A DNA stretch of 64,000 nucleotides. It comes from Bacteroidota bacterium. GTDB taxonomy: Bacteria; Bacteroidota; Ignavibacteria; UBA10030; UBA6906. The notes below the pieces were generated by a model that made no database searches, was not told the DNA's origin, and worked only from the letters and a program-made list of their open reading frames with translations. This document shows, one piece after another, positions 53,787-61,361 of this stretch. The stretch's first letter is position 1. The number at the start of each line of letters is the position of its first letter. A program made the translations under genes and the position numbers. The stretch is taken from the NCBI GenBank assembly GCA_019637975.1, contig JAHBUR010000001.1, forward strand, positions 140,444 to 204,443, given 5' to 3'.

Positions 53787-53882
53787 CTAACGATTCTTCT
53801 TCTTGTGACGCTGTTTGCGCAGCCGCTTCTTGCGCTTGTGCGTTGCCATTTTGTGGCGTTTGCGCTTCTTACCGCTCGGCAT
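53787..53882 (-). CDS. COX24/AURKAIP1-type mini ribosomal protein
   Basis: 31 aa, almost only Lys, Arg and His (MPSGKKRKRHKMATHKRKKR, then a basic tail ending KKNR). AAGGAGGT lies five bases before ATG at 53882 and a strong terminator follows, so it is a real small gene that size cut-offs would miss. The sequence fits the AURKAIP1/COX24-domain miniproteins annotated in Bacteroidota, related to mitochondrial mS38 and mycobacterial bS22, which insert into the small ribosomal subunit. The ribosomal assignment is from family knowledge. Confidence 0.85.
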   Translation of the reverse strand: MPSGKKRKRHKMATHKRKKRLRKQRHKKKNR

Positions 53883-53910
53883 TCGACCTCCTTTCGTGAA
53901 AGATACTGTA

Positions 53911-54822
53911 TTAACCTGCTTGCCCGTGTTGTTCCATAATTGCCTTCGCCCGCCTGCCTAACTCTGATTCGGGATTCAAATCTGCCGCTTTCTTGAACCA
54001 CCGGTTCGATTCCGGCATGTTCCCCGAGAACAGATACACAATACCAAGATTGAACGCGCCTGCTTGATGTGAAGGTGACTCCTTTACCGCCCCAAGCATT
54101 TCATCAATGGCCATCGCGTAGAACCTCGCGGAGTGCAACGAATCGATTTTGCCAAGCTCAAAATAACAGATCCCTAAATCCACTCGAGCATTCGGATCGT
54201 TCGGGTTTTCCTTCAGGTAGACTTTGTATGCATCAATTGCGCGAGGTAAGAGAGCGGCATCGTGCATCGCGCCATCGTGCAGGGCATTTGCGAGAAGGAG
54301 TTTCGATCCGATATCGTTGGGGTTTTCCTTGACGGTACGTTGCAGCCTTTCAATAGCTGCAAGGATTTCCTTGGCATGCTCAGTTTGGGTTGCCGATTGT
54401 TGTGCCGGAGAGGAGGTTTGGGCTGTCTGCCGCGGAATTTCCCGCTGCGTCTCCACGTAGATGAACACTCCTACGACGGCAACTATCAGCGCGATGCCGA
54501 CATAGTGACGAGTCTGTAACTTAGGAGAGCCCGCGGATTGCTTGACCGGAGTCTTGGAGATTGGCGGAAGTTCAGGTTTCAGGGGAGCCTGTGCCGCGGC
54601 TGGAACCGACGCCCGGGGCAACTTGACACCGCACGCCTCACAGAACGAACCGCTATGCCTGTTTTCATGCCCGCAAACCTCGCATGTCAGAACCGCGGGA
54701 GTGGAGGCGGGCTCCGGCTTGTCGATTTGTTCCGCTACTTTTGCTCCGCATTGCGGGCAAAACTTATCGGAATGCGATATCTTGCTGTTACACTCACGAC
54801 ACACCAAAACTGCCTCCGCCAT
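53911..54822 (-). CDS. Zinc-ribbon membrane protein with TPR repeats
   Basis: 303 aa. Two N-terminal zinc ribbons: CRECNSKISHSDKFCPQCG (residues 8-26) and CEVCGHENRHSGSFCEACG (about 49-67). A Pro/Ala-rich linker follows, then one membrane segment (about 107-125, YVGIALIVAVVGVFIYV), then TPR-like repeats to the end (AIDAYKVYLKENPNDPNARV, NLGIVYLFSGNMPES). The ribbons would be cytoplasmic and the TPRs on the other side, or the reverse if no signal is used. It probably scaffolds a membrane complex. It is 4 bases downstream of the HU gene, so it is cotranscribed with it. Confidence 0.85.
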   Translation of the reverse strand: MAEAVLVCRECNSKISHSDKFCPQCGAKVAEQIDKPEPASTPAVLTCEVCGHENRHSGSFCEACGVKLPRASVPAAAQAPLKPELPPISKTPVKQSAGSPKLQTRHYVGIALIVAVVGVFIYVETQREIPRQTAQTSSPAQQSATQTEHAKEILAAIERLQRTVKENPNDIGSKLLLANALHDGAMHDAALLPRAIDAYKVYLKENPNDPNARVDLGICYFELGKIDSLHSARFYAMAIDEMLGAVKESPSHQAGAFNLGIVYLFSGNMPESNRWFKKAADLNPESELGRRAKAIMEQHGQAG

Positions 54823-54825
54823 TCA

Positions 54826-55134
54826 TCACCCTCCGGACACTTGGGGCAATTTCGAGAGATTTTCGTTCACTGCCTGTTTCACTTCTTTCGACACTTTAAA
54901 GAGCGGCACCCAATGTTCGTCAACCATCACTTGCTCGCCTGTTCTGGGGTTGCGGGCAACACGCCCTTTGCGCTTCTTGACCTTGAAACTCCCGAATCCC
55001 CGGATCTCGATATTCTTCCCCTCCTTCATTGCATCAATTACGGTCAGGATGAAACCATCCACCACTGCCTCTGTATCGACTTTGGTCAGACCTGTTCCTG
55101 TCGCAATGCGGTCAACAATATCGGCTTTGGTCAA
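54826..55134 (-). CDS. hup: HU-family DNA-binding protein, TTG start
   Basis: 102 aa. LTKADIVDRIATGTGLTKVD starts the HU/IHF fold; GFGSFKVKKRKGRVARNPRT is the core signature, with the DNA-binding beta-arm following (GEQVMVDEHWVPLFKVSKEV). The start is TTG at 55134, set by AGGAGG seven bases upstream (55142-55147). The open frame continues further upstream to 55311 but that part overlaps sppA and does not look like HU. HU compacts and bends DNA. It is followed closely by the zinc-ribbon/TPR gene. Confidence 0.93.
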   Translation of the reverse strand: MTKADIVDRIATGTGLTKVDTEAVVDGFILTVIDAMKEGKNIEIRGFGSFKVKKRKGRVARNPRTGEQVMVDEHWVPLFKVSKEVKQAVNENLSKLPQVSGG

Positions 55135-55141
55135 CTCAAAC

Positions 55142-55147
55142 CCTCCT
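55142..55147 (-). promoter_or_regulatory. Shine-Dalgarno deciding the HU TTG start
   Basis: AGGAGG on the minus strand, seven bases before TTG at 55134-55132. It shows that HU begins at LTKADIV and not at an upstream start within the long open frame. Confidence 0.75.
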
Positions 55148-55192
55148 GTATTGTGGTGATGAAATAGCGTTCTTTGGTTTCTGCGTAACGAC

Positions 55193-56101
55193 TCAATAAG
55201 GCCCCGTAAAACGATACGACATGATCGGCTTCTGTAAGATCGCCTCTTTGATATCCGAGATGCTTTCGCCGACGTCTCCAAACATTCTGTCGAAGAACTT
55301 CTTCTTCTCACGCTCTTTCACAATCGCCGGCTCACCTTCGATGCCCGAAAGGCCTGCGGCAATGCGAACGGCATCTTCGTACGTTCCGAGCGTGTCAACA
55401 AGGCCCAACCCGATTGCCTGTTCGCCTGTGTACACCCGCCCATCAGAAAGCGCAACGGCATCGGAGTGTTTCAGTTTCCGTTCCTGCTCAACAACTGTCA
55501 CAAACTGCCGGTGCACATCATCCAGCAACCATTGGAAGTACTTTTCCGCTTCGTCGGTCATGTTGCGCATCGGGGTGCCCGCATCCTTCAACTTGCCTGA
55601 TTTCACTGTCTTGACATCAACACCTAACTTCTTCATCGCTTCCTGCAGTTGCAGGAACTCGGCGATCACGCCGACACTTCCTGTGAGTGTGCCGCGATTC
55701 GCAACGAGCTTCGAGGCGCCGACCGCAACATAGTAGCCTCCGCTTGCAGCAAGTGACCCCATTGAAACCACAACGGGTTTTACGTCGCGGGTCTTGCGAA
55801 CTTCCTCATACATTTCCTGACTCGGAACAACCGCTCCACCGGGAGAATCAATACGAAGAAGAATTCCTTTGATGGATGAGTCTTCACGATACTTTTTCAG
55901 TTGCCTGATAATATCTTCGGAGGATCGGATTTCGCCGACCAGTTCCACGAGGGCTAGTTTCGCTCCGCGCCCGACCGTGACAACCTCCTTTGAACCGTCA
56001 CTCACCGACCTGATTGCTGAATAGAAGAGAAATGAGAACACAACACCAACGACCATCAGCATGCTGAAAATGAACAGAAACCATTTTGTCGATTTTGACA
56101 T
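55193..56101 (-). CDS. sppA: Signal peptide peptidase SppA (S49 protease)
   Basis: 302 aa, short form. A membrane anchor at 7-29 (FLFIFSMLMVVGVVFSFLFY) precedes the S49 domain. ILLRIDSPGGAVVPSQEMYE is the family entry motif; the nucleophile Ser lies in VVSMGSLAASGGYYVAVGAS and the general-base Lys in TVKSGKLKDAGTPMRNMT. It degrades cleaved signal peptides in the membrane. It is transcribed toward the HU gene with a 58-bp gap. Length fits the Gram-positive-like SppA of about 300 aa, not the doubled E. coli form. Confidence 0.93.
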   Translation of the reverse strand: MSKSTKWFLFIFSMLMVVGVVFSFLFYSAIRSVSDGSKEVVTVGRGAKLALVELVGEIRSSEDIIRQLKKYREDSSIKGILLRIDSPGGAVVPSQEMYEEVRKTRDVKPVVVSMGSLAASGGYYVAVGASKLVANRGTLTGSVGVIAEFLQLQEAMKKLGVDVKTVKSGKLKDAGTPMRNMTDEAEKYFQWLLDDVHRQFVTVVEQERKLKHSDAVALSDGRVYTGEQAIGLGLVDTLGTYEDAVRIAAGLSGIEGEPAIVKEREKKKFFDRMFGDVGESISDIKEAILQKPIMSYRFTGPY

Positions 56102-56205
56102 ATCAGAGAAGGGAGCGAAGTGCTGTAAGTGATTATTTTACACAGCATTGTACGAAACTAAGAGGTGAAAGTCAACGAATCCAGACAGGTACATTCAGAA
56201 TTGAA

Positions 56206-56235
56206 AAAGGCGCCATCTTTTCAGACGACGCCTTT
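56206..56235 (-). terminator. Terminator of lon
   Basis: AAAGGCG (56206-56212) pairs with CGCCTTT (56229-56235) around a 16-base loop. On the minus strand the T-tract is TTTTTC. It starts about 28 bases after the lon stop. Confidence 0.65.
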
Positions 56236-56263
56236 CATCTCACCAACGGAAGTTCGGCACTCT

Positions 56264-58639
56264 TCAGTTCACTGCAACCGCCTCGAGACTGAACTCGCCC
56301 ATCCGGTTCTTTACAGAGTCTTCTTTGGAATGGAGTGCCAGTTTCAACACATCCGCCATCTCTTTCACAAAATGGAATGTCATCCCTTCCAACGCGCTCT
56401 TCGGAACATCATCAAGATCGAGCTTGTTGCGCTCGGGCAGTATCAAAGTCTTGATGCCGGCACGGTTGGCGGCAATCACTTTTTCTTTCACACCGCCGAT
56501 CGGCAGTACGGCTCCGCGCAGTGTTATCTCTCCCGTCATCGCGAGATCATTTCGAACCAGGCGATCCGTGAACAGCGATGTCAATGCTGTCAACATCGTC
56601 ACCCCGGCAGACGGGCCATCCTTCGGGATTGCGCCCGCGGGGACATGCACGTGAATGTCCGTTTCGTTCCGGAAATTCTCATCCAACCCGAGTTCTCTTG
56701 CGTGAGAGGAGATGAAACTCATCGCCGCCTGAACTGATTCTTTCATCACATCACCGAGTTGCCCGGTGAGCGTGAGATTGCCTTTCCCTTTCATCTTCGT
56801 TGCTTCGATGAAAAGAATATCGCCGCCCACAGGAGTCCAGGCAAGCCCCACAGCGATACCCGGCCGATTGATGCGTTCGGCAACATCGGGAAAGAATTTC
56901 TGTTGACCAAGATACTTGGTGAGATTGTCCCTGGCGATGGTTGCCTTCGTTATCGTTCCTTCGGCGATGTCCTTTGCAACGCCACGGGCAACGGCAGCTA
57001 TTTTTCGTTCGAGATTCCGGACACCAGCCTCACGTGTGTAGCCGGCGATGATCCCCCTCAAGGCATCATCCGTGAACCGGATTTGCTCGGCTTGCAAACC
57101 ATGTTCTTTCGCCTGTTTCGGCAACAGAAATCGTGTTGCAATGTGAAGCTTCTCGTCCTCGACGTAGCTTGGAATCTCGATAATCTCCATCCTGTCGCGC
57201 AACGCCGGAGGCACAGGTTCAATCATGTTCGCGGTTGCAATGAACATGACTTTCGAAAGATCGAACGGAATCTCAAGATAGTGGTCGCTGAATGTTGAAT
57301 TCTGTTCGGGATCAAGAACCTCAAGCAAAGCCGCAGAGGGATCGCCGCGAAAATCATTTCCGACCTTGTCTACCTCATCTAACATGAGGACAGGGTTGTT
57401 GGAGCCTGCCTTGCGCAATCCTTGAATAATCCTGCCGGGCAATGCTCCAATATAGGTTCGCCGGTGACCGCGGATCTCCGCCTCGTCGTGCACGCCGCCG
57501 AGCGAAATGCGAACGAATTTCCTGCCGAGCGCATTGGCAATCGAGCGCCCAAGGGATGTCTTGCCGACGCCGGGCGGGCCGACAAACACGAGGATCGGGC
57601 CGCGCATATCGTTTTTCAACTTCCGAACGGCAAGGTACTCCAGAATTCTCTTCTTTACATTCTCCAAACCGTAATGATCATTCTCGAGAACTTCTTTCGC
57701 CTTCTTGATGTCAAGATTATCTTCCGTGCCTATACTCCACGGCAAGTCGAGAATCCAATCGAGATACGTTCTGCTGACGGTATACTCGGCAGAGGCCTGG
57801 TTCATTTGCGCGAGTCGTTTCAGTTCCTTTTCGGCAACTTTCAAGGCTTCATCGGGAAGATGAGCCTCATCGATGCGCTTGCGAAGTTCGGTCAGTTCGA
57901 CCCCTTCATCATCCTCTCCCAGCTCTCTCTTGATTGCTTTCATCTGCTCGCGGAGGTAGTATTCCCGCTGAGATTTGTTGATTCCGTCCTGTACTTCGGA
58001 TTGGATCTTGCTCCCTAACTCGAGTTTCTGGACGAGTTTCGTCAACAAAAGCGTCAGTTCTTCCAATCGCCTCCGAAAATCGAATGTCTCCAGAATCTTC
58101 TGCTTCTCTTCGACAGACACCGGCAACAGCGATGTGGCGATATCCGCCATGCCTCCGTGCTCCTCGGCGTTCAGGATAACCGAGAGATGTTCTTCCGTCA
58201 GATTAGGGGAAAGCTCGACAACTTTCCTGAACAAGTTCTTGATATTCGTTGCCATCGCGTCTATTTCCATTCCGCTTTCGGCTGGTTCGTCGAGGGACCG
58301 GACAACGGCACGGAGGTACGGTTCGGCATGCAGAATGGAAAGAAGCTGTACCCGCTCAATCCCCTGCATGAGCACGCTGCGTGTGCCGTCGGCAAGAGTG
58401 AATTGCTTCAACACTTTGGCGAGCGTTCCGACCCAATGGATATCCTTCTCCGTTGGTTTTTCGATGTTTCCATCGGTTTGAGCAACGATGACGATGTGGC
58501 CGTCATCTTTCAATGCTTCCTCAATAACGCGGATGCTGCTTTCCCGTCCAACGGATAACGGCATGATTTGGCCGGGGAAAAACACCGAATTTCGGAGCGG
58601 CAATATCGCCAGGGCCTGCGGGACTTGTGTTCTCTTCAT
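56264..58639 (-). CDS. lon: ATP-dependent Lon protease
   Basis: 791 aa. N-terminal substrate domain (LAILPLRNSVFFPGQIMPLS), a coiled-coil linker, the AAA+ module with Walker A FVGPPGVGKTSLGRSIA and Walker B LMLDEVDKVG, then the S16 protease domain. The catalytic Ser is in PKDGPSAGVTML (about 675) and Lys in GGVKEKVIAANRAGI (about 718). It removes misfolded and regulatory proteins in the cytoplasm. It stands 173 bp from three Hsp20 genes on the same strand, separated by a strong terminator, so a shared heat-shock theme is suggested, not a shared transcript. Confidence 0.97.
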   Translation of the reverse strand: MKRTQVPQALAILPLRNSVFFPGQIMPLSVGRESSIRVIEEALKDDGHIVIVAQTDGNIEKPTEKDIHWVGTLAKVLKQFTLADGTRSVLMQGIERVQLLSILHAEPYLRAVVRSLDEPAESGMEIDAMATNIKNLFRKVVELSPNLTEEHLSVILNAEEHGGMADIATSLLPVSVEEKQKILETFDFRRRLEELTLLLTKLVQKLELGSKIQSEVQDGINKSQREYYLREQMKAIKRELGEDDEGVELTELRKRIDEAHLPDEALKVAEKELKRLAQMNQASAEYTVSRTYLDWILDLPWSIGTEDNLDIKKAKEVLENDHYGLENVKKRILEYLAVRKLKNDMRGPILVFVGPPGVGKTSLGRSIANALGRKFVRISLGGVHDEAEIRGHRRTYIGALPGRIIQGLRKAGSNNPVLMLDEVDKVGNDFRGDPSAALLEVLDPEQNSTFSDHYLEIPFDLSKVMFIATANMIEPVPPALRDRMEIIEIPSYVEDEKLHIATRFLLPKQAKEHGLQAEQIRFTDDALRGIIAGYTREAGVRNLERKIAAVARGVAKDIAEGTITKATIARDNLTKYLGQQKFFPDVAERINRPGIAVGLAWTPVGGDILFIEATKMKGKGNLTLTGQLGDVMKESVQAAMSFISSHARELGLDENFRNETDIHVHVPAGAIPKDGPSAGVTMLTALTSLFTDRLVRNDLAMTGEITLRGAVLPIGGVKEKVIAANRAGIKTLILPERNKLDLDDVPKSALEGMTFHFVKEMADVLKLALHSKEDSVKNRMGEFSLEAVAVN

Positions 58640-58733
58640 TTGCTTCAGCCTTTCAATATGTCTTCACTGCATAAAACATCGTCCTGAATCAATTCGTTCT
58701 CTCCATTCGACTCTACTCTTACGGACAAACAAT

Positions 58734-58778
58734 AACGGGCACCGATGCAATCCCACCATACAAGCATCGGCGCCCGTT
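58734..58778 (-). terminator. Terminator of the Hsp20 operon
   Basis: AACGGGCaCCGATGC (58734-58748) and GCATCGGcGCCCGTT (58764-58778) make a 15-bp stem with one G-T-type step and a 15-base loop. TTATTGTTTG follows on the minus strand. It lies about 35 bases after the last Hsp20 stop. Confidence 0.8.
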
Positions 58779-58812
58779 GTCGGAATGTACTGCAGCCTGC
58801 GCTCTTCACGCG

Positions 58813-59283
58813 TTACCGGACTTTCACCTCGATCTGCTTGCGCTTCGCCTCTTCGGCTTTGGGCAGACTGATCGTCAGGATGCCGTCCTTGTACTGTGCT
58901 TCGACTTTGTCCGCCTTGACCATTGTCGGAAGCGTGAAGGATCGCTGGAATGACCCGTAGCTTCGTTCGAGACGATGATAGCTGGATTGTTTCGTTTCTT
59001 TCTCTTCCTTCTTTTCGCCGCGGAGGGTGAGAATGTTGTCCTGCAGCGTAATCTTCACGTCGTCTTTGTTGACGCCGGGAAGCTCGACGTGCGCAACAAA
59101 CTCGTCATCTTTCTCAACGAGGTCGACCGCAGGCAGCCACGCGGTCGGCATGATGTCGCCTTCCTCCGGCGTACCGCCCCGGAAGAAGCGGTCGAACAGG
59201 TGATTGATCTCCTTCTGCATGCCTAAAATGTCAGAAGGGAAGGTCGCCAAATCGCGAACCGGGTTCCAACGTATGAGTGACAT
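58813..59283 (-). CDS. Small heat-shock protein Hsp20 (copy 1)
   Basis: 156 aa. N-terminal MSLIRWNPVRDLATFPSDI, the typical class A bacterial Hsp20 opening, followed by the alpha-crystallin domain (about 48-145) with VHVELPGVNKDDVKITLQDN and the A-x-x-x-n-G-v-L signature in AQYKDGILTISLPK. The C-terminal I-x-V tail motif is in KQIEVKVR. It holds unfolding proteins without ATP. It is last of three tandem hsp20 genes (54-bp gap to the middle copy). Confidence 0.95.
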   Translation of the reverse strand: MSLIRWNPVRDLATFPSDILGMQKEINHLFDRFFRGGTPEEGDIMPTAWLPAVDLVEKDDEFVAHVELPGVNKDDVKITLQDNILTLRGEKKEEKETKQSSYHRLERSYGSFQRSFTLPTMVKADKVEAQYKDGILTISLPKAEEAKRKQIEVKVR

Positions 59284-59337
59284 AATAAGCCTCCTTCCTG
59301 ATTGACTATTGTGTTATTGTATGAATCTGATTACTGG

Positions 59338-59733
59338 TTATCGAATCCGAATCTCTCGTGGTCTCAACTGTTCTTTCTTCAACAACTTCACCATCAGCAC
59401 GCCGTTCTCGTATCGTGCATCAACATTGTCACGGTTGATGCCGTCGGTAAGGTTGAATGCCCGCTGAAAGCCGACGCCGGGAATTTCGTTGAACAGAAGC
59501 GTTGCATTTTCTCTCACATAACCCTCGACATTTGCCCGAATCACAAGTGACGATTGATCCATAGTAATACTGATCGAGTCCTTTGTAGCCCCGGGCAAAT
59601 CGAGCAAGAGTACGTACGCATCGGATGTTTCGTAAATGTCAGTCAGCGGCGTGACGGTGGCAACCGGGTCGGGTTTTCGCATCAGAGCTGTGTTATCCTG
59701 CTGCACGACTGTGACATCATTGTTGGTTGACAT
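59338..59733 (-). CDS. Small heat-shock protein Hsp20 (copy 2)
   Basis: 131 aa, the most divergent copy. The alpha-crystallin domain covers about 32-125: LLLDLPGATKDSISITMDQS and DARYENGVLMVKLLKKEQ; C-terminal I-x-I in REIRIR. The N-terminal arm is very short and polar (MSTNNDVTVVQQDNTALMRK), so its oligomers may differ. It is the middle gene of the train (28 bp after the copy upstream). Confidence 0.92.
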   Translation of the reverse strand: MSTNNDVTVVQQDNTALMRKPDPVATVTPLTDIYETSDAYVLLLDLPGATKDSISITMDQSSLVIRANVEGYVRENATLLFNEIPGVGFQRAFNLTDGINRDNVDARYENGVLMVKLLKKEQLRPREIRIR

Positions 59734-59761
59734 GAAATTTTCCTCCTTTCACTCGGCAATG

Positions 59762-60208
59762 TTATTGGACACGAATTTCACGCGGCTTTACTTCCTCGGC
59801 CTTCGGCAATACGATCTTCAACAGGCCGTTATGCATTTCAGCAGAAATTTTGCCGGCATCGGTTCCTTTTGGCAAGCGGATGGAGCGTGTGAATTGCCCG
59901 GTTCGAATTTCATTTCGTACCCATCGGGCTTTTTCGGGCAACTGGATTTCTTTGCGTGTGCCGGAAATAGTCAGAATTTCGTTTTCAACCGAAATCTTCA
60001 CGTCGTCCTTGCTCATCCCGGAAAGCGCTGTAACGACAAGCGTCTCGTTGCCGTTCTCGACAATATCCATCGGCGGAGCGTAGGTCCGGCTGACTTCCGG
60101 CTCGCCCGAAAGAAAACCATCAAACGCCTTTGCCACCTGGCGTTCGAAATCGGCGATCTCGCTCAAGAGCGGATTGAAAGTTGGATAGCGACGAACTTGT
60201 ACTACCAT
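59762..60208 (-). CDS. Small heat-shock protein Hsp20 (copy 3, first in operon)
   Basis: 148 aa. ATG at 60208 has AGGAGG seven to eight bases upstream. The N-terminal arm VVQVRRYPTFNPLLSEI is followed by the alpha-crystallin domain with VTALSGMSKDDVKISVENE and AEMHNGLLKIVLPKAEEV; C-terminal REIRVQ. As the first gene it should lie next to the operon promoter in the 304-bp region upstream. Confidence 0.94.
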   Translation of the reverse strand: MVVQVRRYPTFNPLLSEIADFERQVAKAFDGFLSGEPEVSRTYAPPMDIVENGNETLVVTALSGMSKDDVKISVENEILTISGTRKEIQLPEKARWVRNEIRTGQFTRSIRLPKGTDAGKISAEMHNGLLKIVLPKAEEVKPREIRVQ

Positions 60209-60512
60209 TGTTGTTCCTCCTGACTTTTTGTTTTGTTGAGTTGTGTTGTTCGGCCTATAAGTAATCAATGCTTATGCCATTCAATCTACTGTCGAGAAAG
60301 TCCTTGAAATTCAAAAGGTTATACCGTAGCATCATCTGACGCAGTTTTATGCGGTGTCACTTCGTCAGAAGAATGGTGAAATGATTTCAGAGGGGGATGA
60401 AAAAACGGCGGGTTGATATTGACATTTCGTCAAGTACGACAGGCACAAAAGCAGAGAAGGCGCTCACGCATGAACGTGGAAGCGCCCTCGTAAAAACAAC
60501 CACCCGAAATAT
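60209..60512. promoter_or_regulatory. Hsp20 upstream region and cupredoxin-gene terminator
   Basis: 304 bp without a gene. At 60459-60486 GGCGCT and AGCGCC (with inner CACG/CGTG) form a hairpin on either strand that could end the cupredoxin-like gene, which stops at 60513. At 60304-60314 lies TTGAAATTCAA, a perfect 11-base palindrome in an imperfect larger one; about 95-105 bases before the Hsp20 ATG, it could be an operator. No CIRCE element (TTAGCACTC-N9-GAGTGCTAA) was seen. Confidence 0.35.
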
Positions 60513-61349
60513 CTAATTCTTCACTATAGCTGCAGGTCTCAATTCGAGCATGAAGTCGACCGAGATATTTCCGTTGCGCTGAACAACAACTTCACGAATT
60601 TTCTCATACGGAGGCTCGTAGTAGTATACCTTCGCCTTTTTGCCATCCAATTCGGTTCGAGTCACATTCACACCCTCGTGCCACATTTTGAGCTTGTACG
60701 TTCCGGGCGGAACATCCCTGAGTTCGAACTTTCCGACCGGATTCGAGAGCACATAGTACGGATGTTCGGTTGCGATAACGTATGCACTCATCCACGGGTG
60801 GCCCGCATCGCAAGTGGCGTGATATGCACCCGGCATAGCAAATTGTGAGGCCTTCACCGGAAAGCGAACACCTTTTATCGGTTGGGCTATATTGAATATC
60901 GTCCTGCCGCTGCCTTCATAGGTATGCACGTTGTGAAGAACCGCATCGCTGTTCACAATCTCCAACGGCGAACCCATCGGAAGCAGCAGCACGTGAGGAA
61001 CATATTCGCATTTTCGCTGGTCGAGAATATATTTCCCGCCATAGAGGTGTTTCTTCCCTTCTGCAATCCCTACCAGCGAAATCACTGCGTTGGCAACGCC
61101 GTTGTTTTTTCCAACCACAAGGCGCGGCGACTTTTTCTTCGTCCCGCACCAATCGTTGTCTTTCGTGATGTCGAAATCCAGCTTCGGCAGACTTCCCTGC
61201 AATCGTACAACACCGGAGATCGTTCCCCCCTCCTTCACCACAATGGCTTTGTACGGTTGAGCAGCAAGGAGATTGACGGCAAATGCAACAATAGCTGTCA
61301 AAAGAATGGAGGCCCGTCGTTCAATGTTTCCTGCTTTCATGTCAGACAT
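60513..61349 (-). CDS. Secreted cupredoxin-like protein with probable type 1 copper site
   Basis: 278 aa with an N-terminal signal region (ASILLTAIVAFAVNLLAAQ). A Greek-key domain with type 1 copper-like ligands is visible: His in LHNVHTYEG (about 140) and the Cys-x3-His-x2-Met motif in HATCDAGHPWMSA (about 180-187), as in plastocyanin-like folds. A carboxypeptidase-regulatory-like beta domain follows (GKFELRDVPPGTYKLKMWHE). The early segment VKEGGTISGVVRLQG also looks like such a domain. It stands 12 bp after the cytochrome c frame, so electron transfer between the two is plausible (inference). GGAG lies only two bases before ATG at 61349; a second ATG is three codons in. Confidence 0.75.
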   Translation of the reverse strand: MSDMKAGNIERRASILLTAIVAFAVNLLAAQPYKAIVVKEGGTISGVVRLQGSLPKLDFDITKDNDWCGTKKKSPRLVVGKNNGVANAVISLVGIAEGKKHLYGGKYILDQRKCEYVPHVLLLPMGSPLEIVNSDAVLHNVHTYEGSGRTIFNIAQPIKGVRFPVKASQFAMPGAYHATCDAGHPWMSAYVIATEHPYYVLSNPVGKFELRDVPPGTYKLKMWHEGVNVTRTELDGKKAKVYYYEPPYEKIREVVVQRNGNISVDFMLELRPAAIVKN

Positions 61350-61361
61350 TGCTCCGGCTTA

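Noticed and set aside
53999-54020. GGTTCGATTCC sequence resembling a tRNA T-arm
   Set aside because: It lies inside the zinc-ribbon/TPR coding sequence and has no matching acceptor, D or anticodon arms around it.
55135-55311. Extended N-terminus of the HU frame
   Set aside because: The region overlaps sppA on the same strand in another frame, is Arg/Ser-rich with no HU likeness, and AGGAGG at 55142-55147 points to TTG at 55134.
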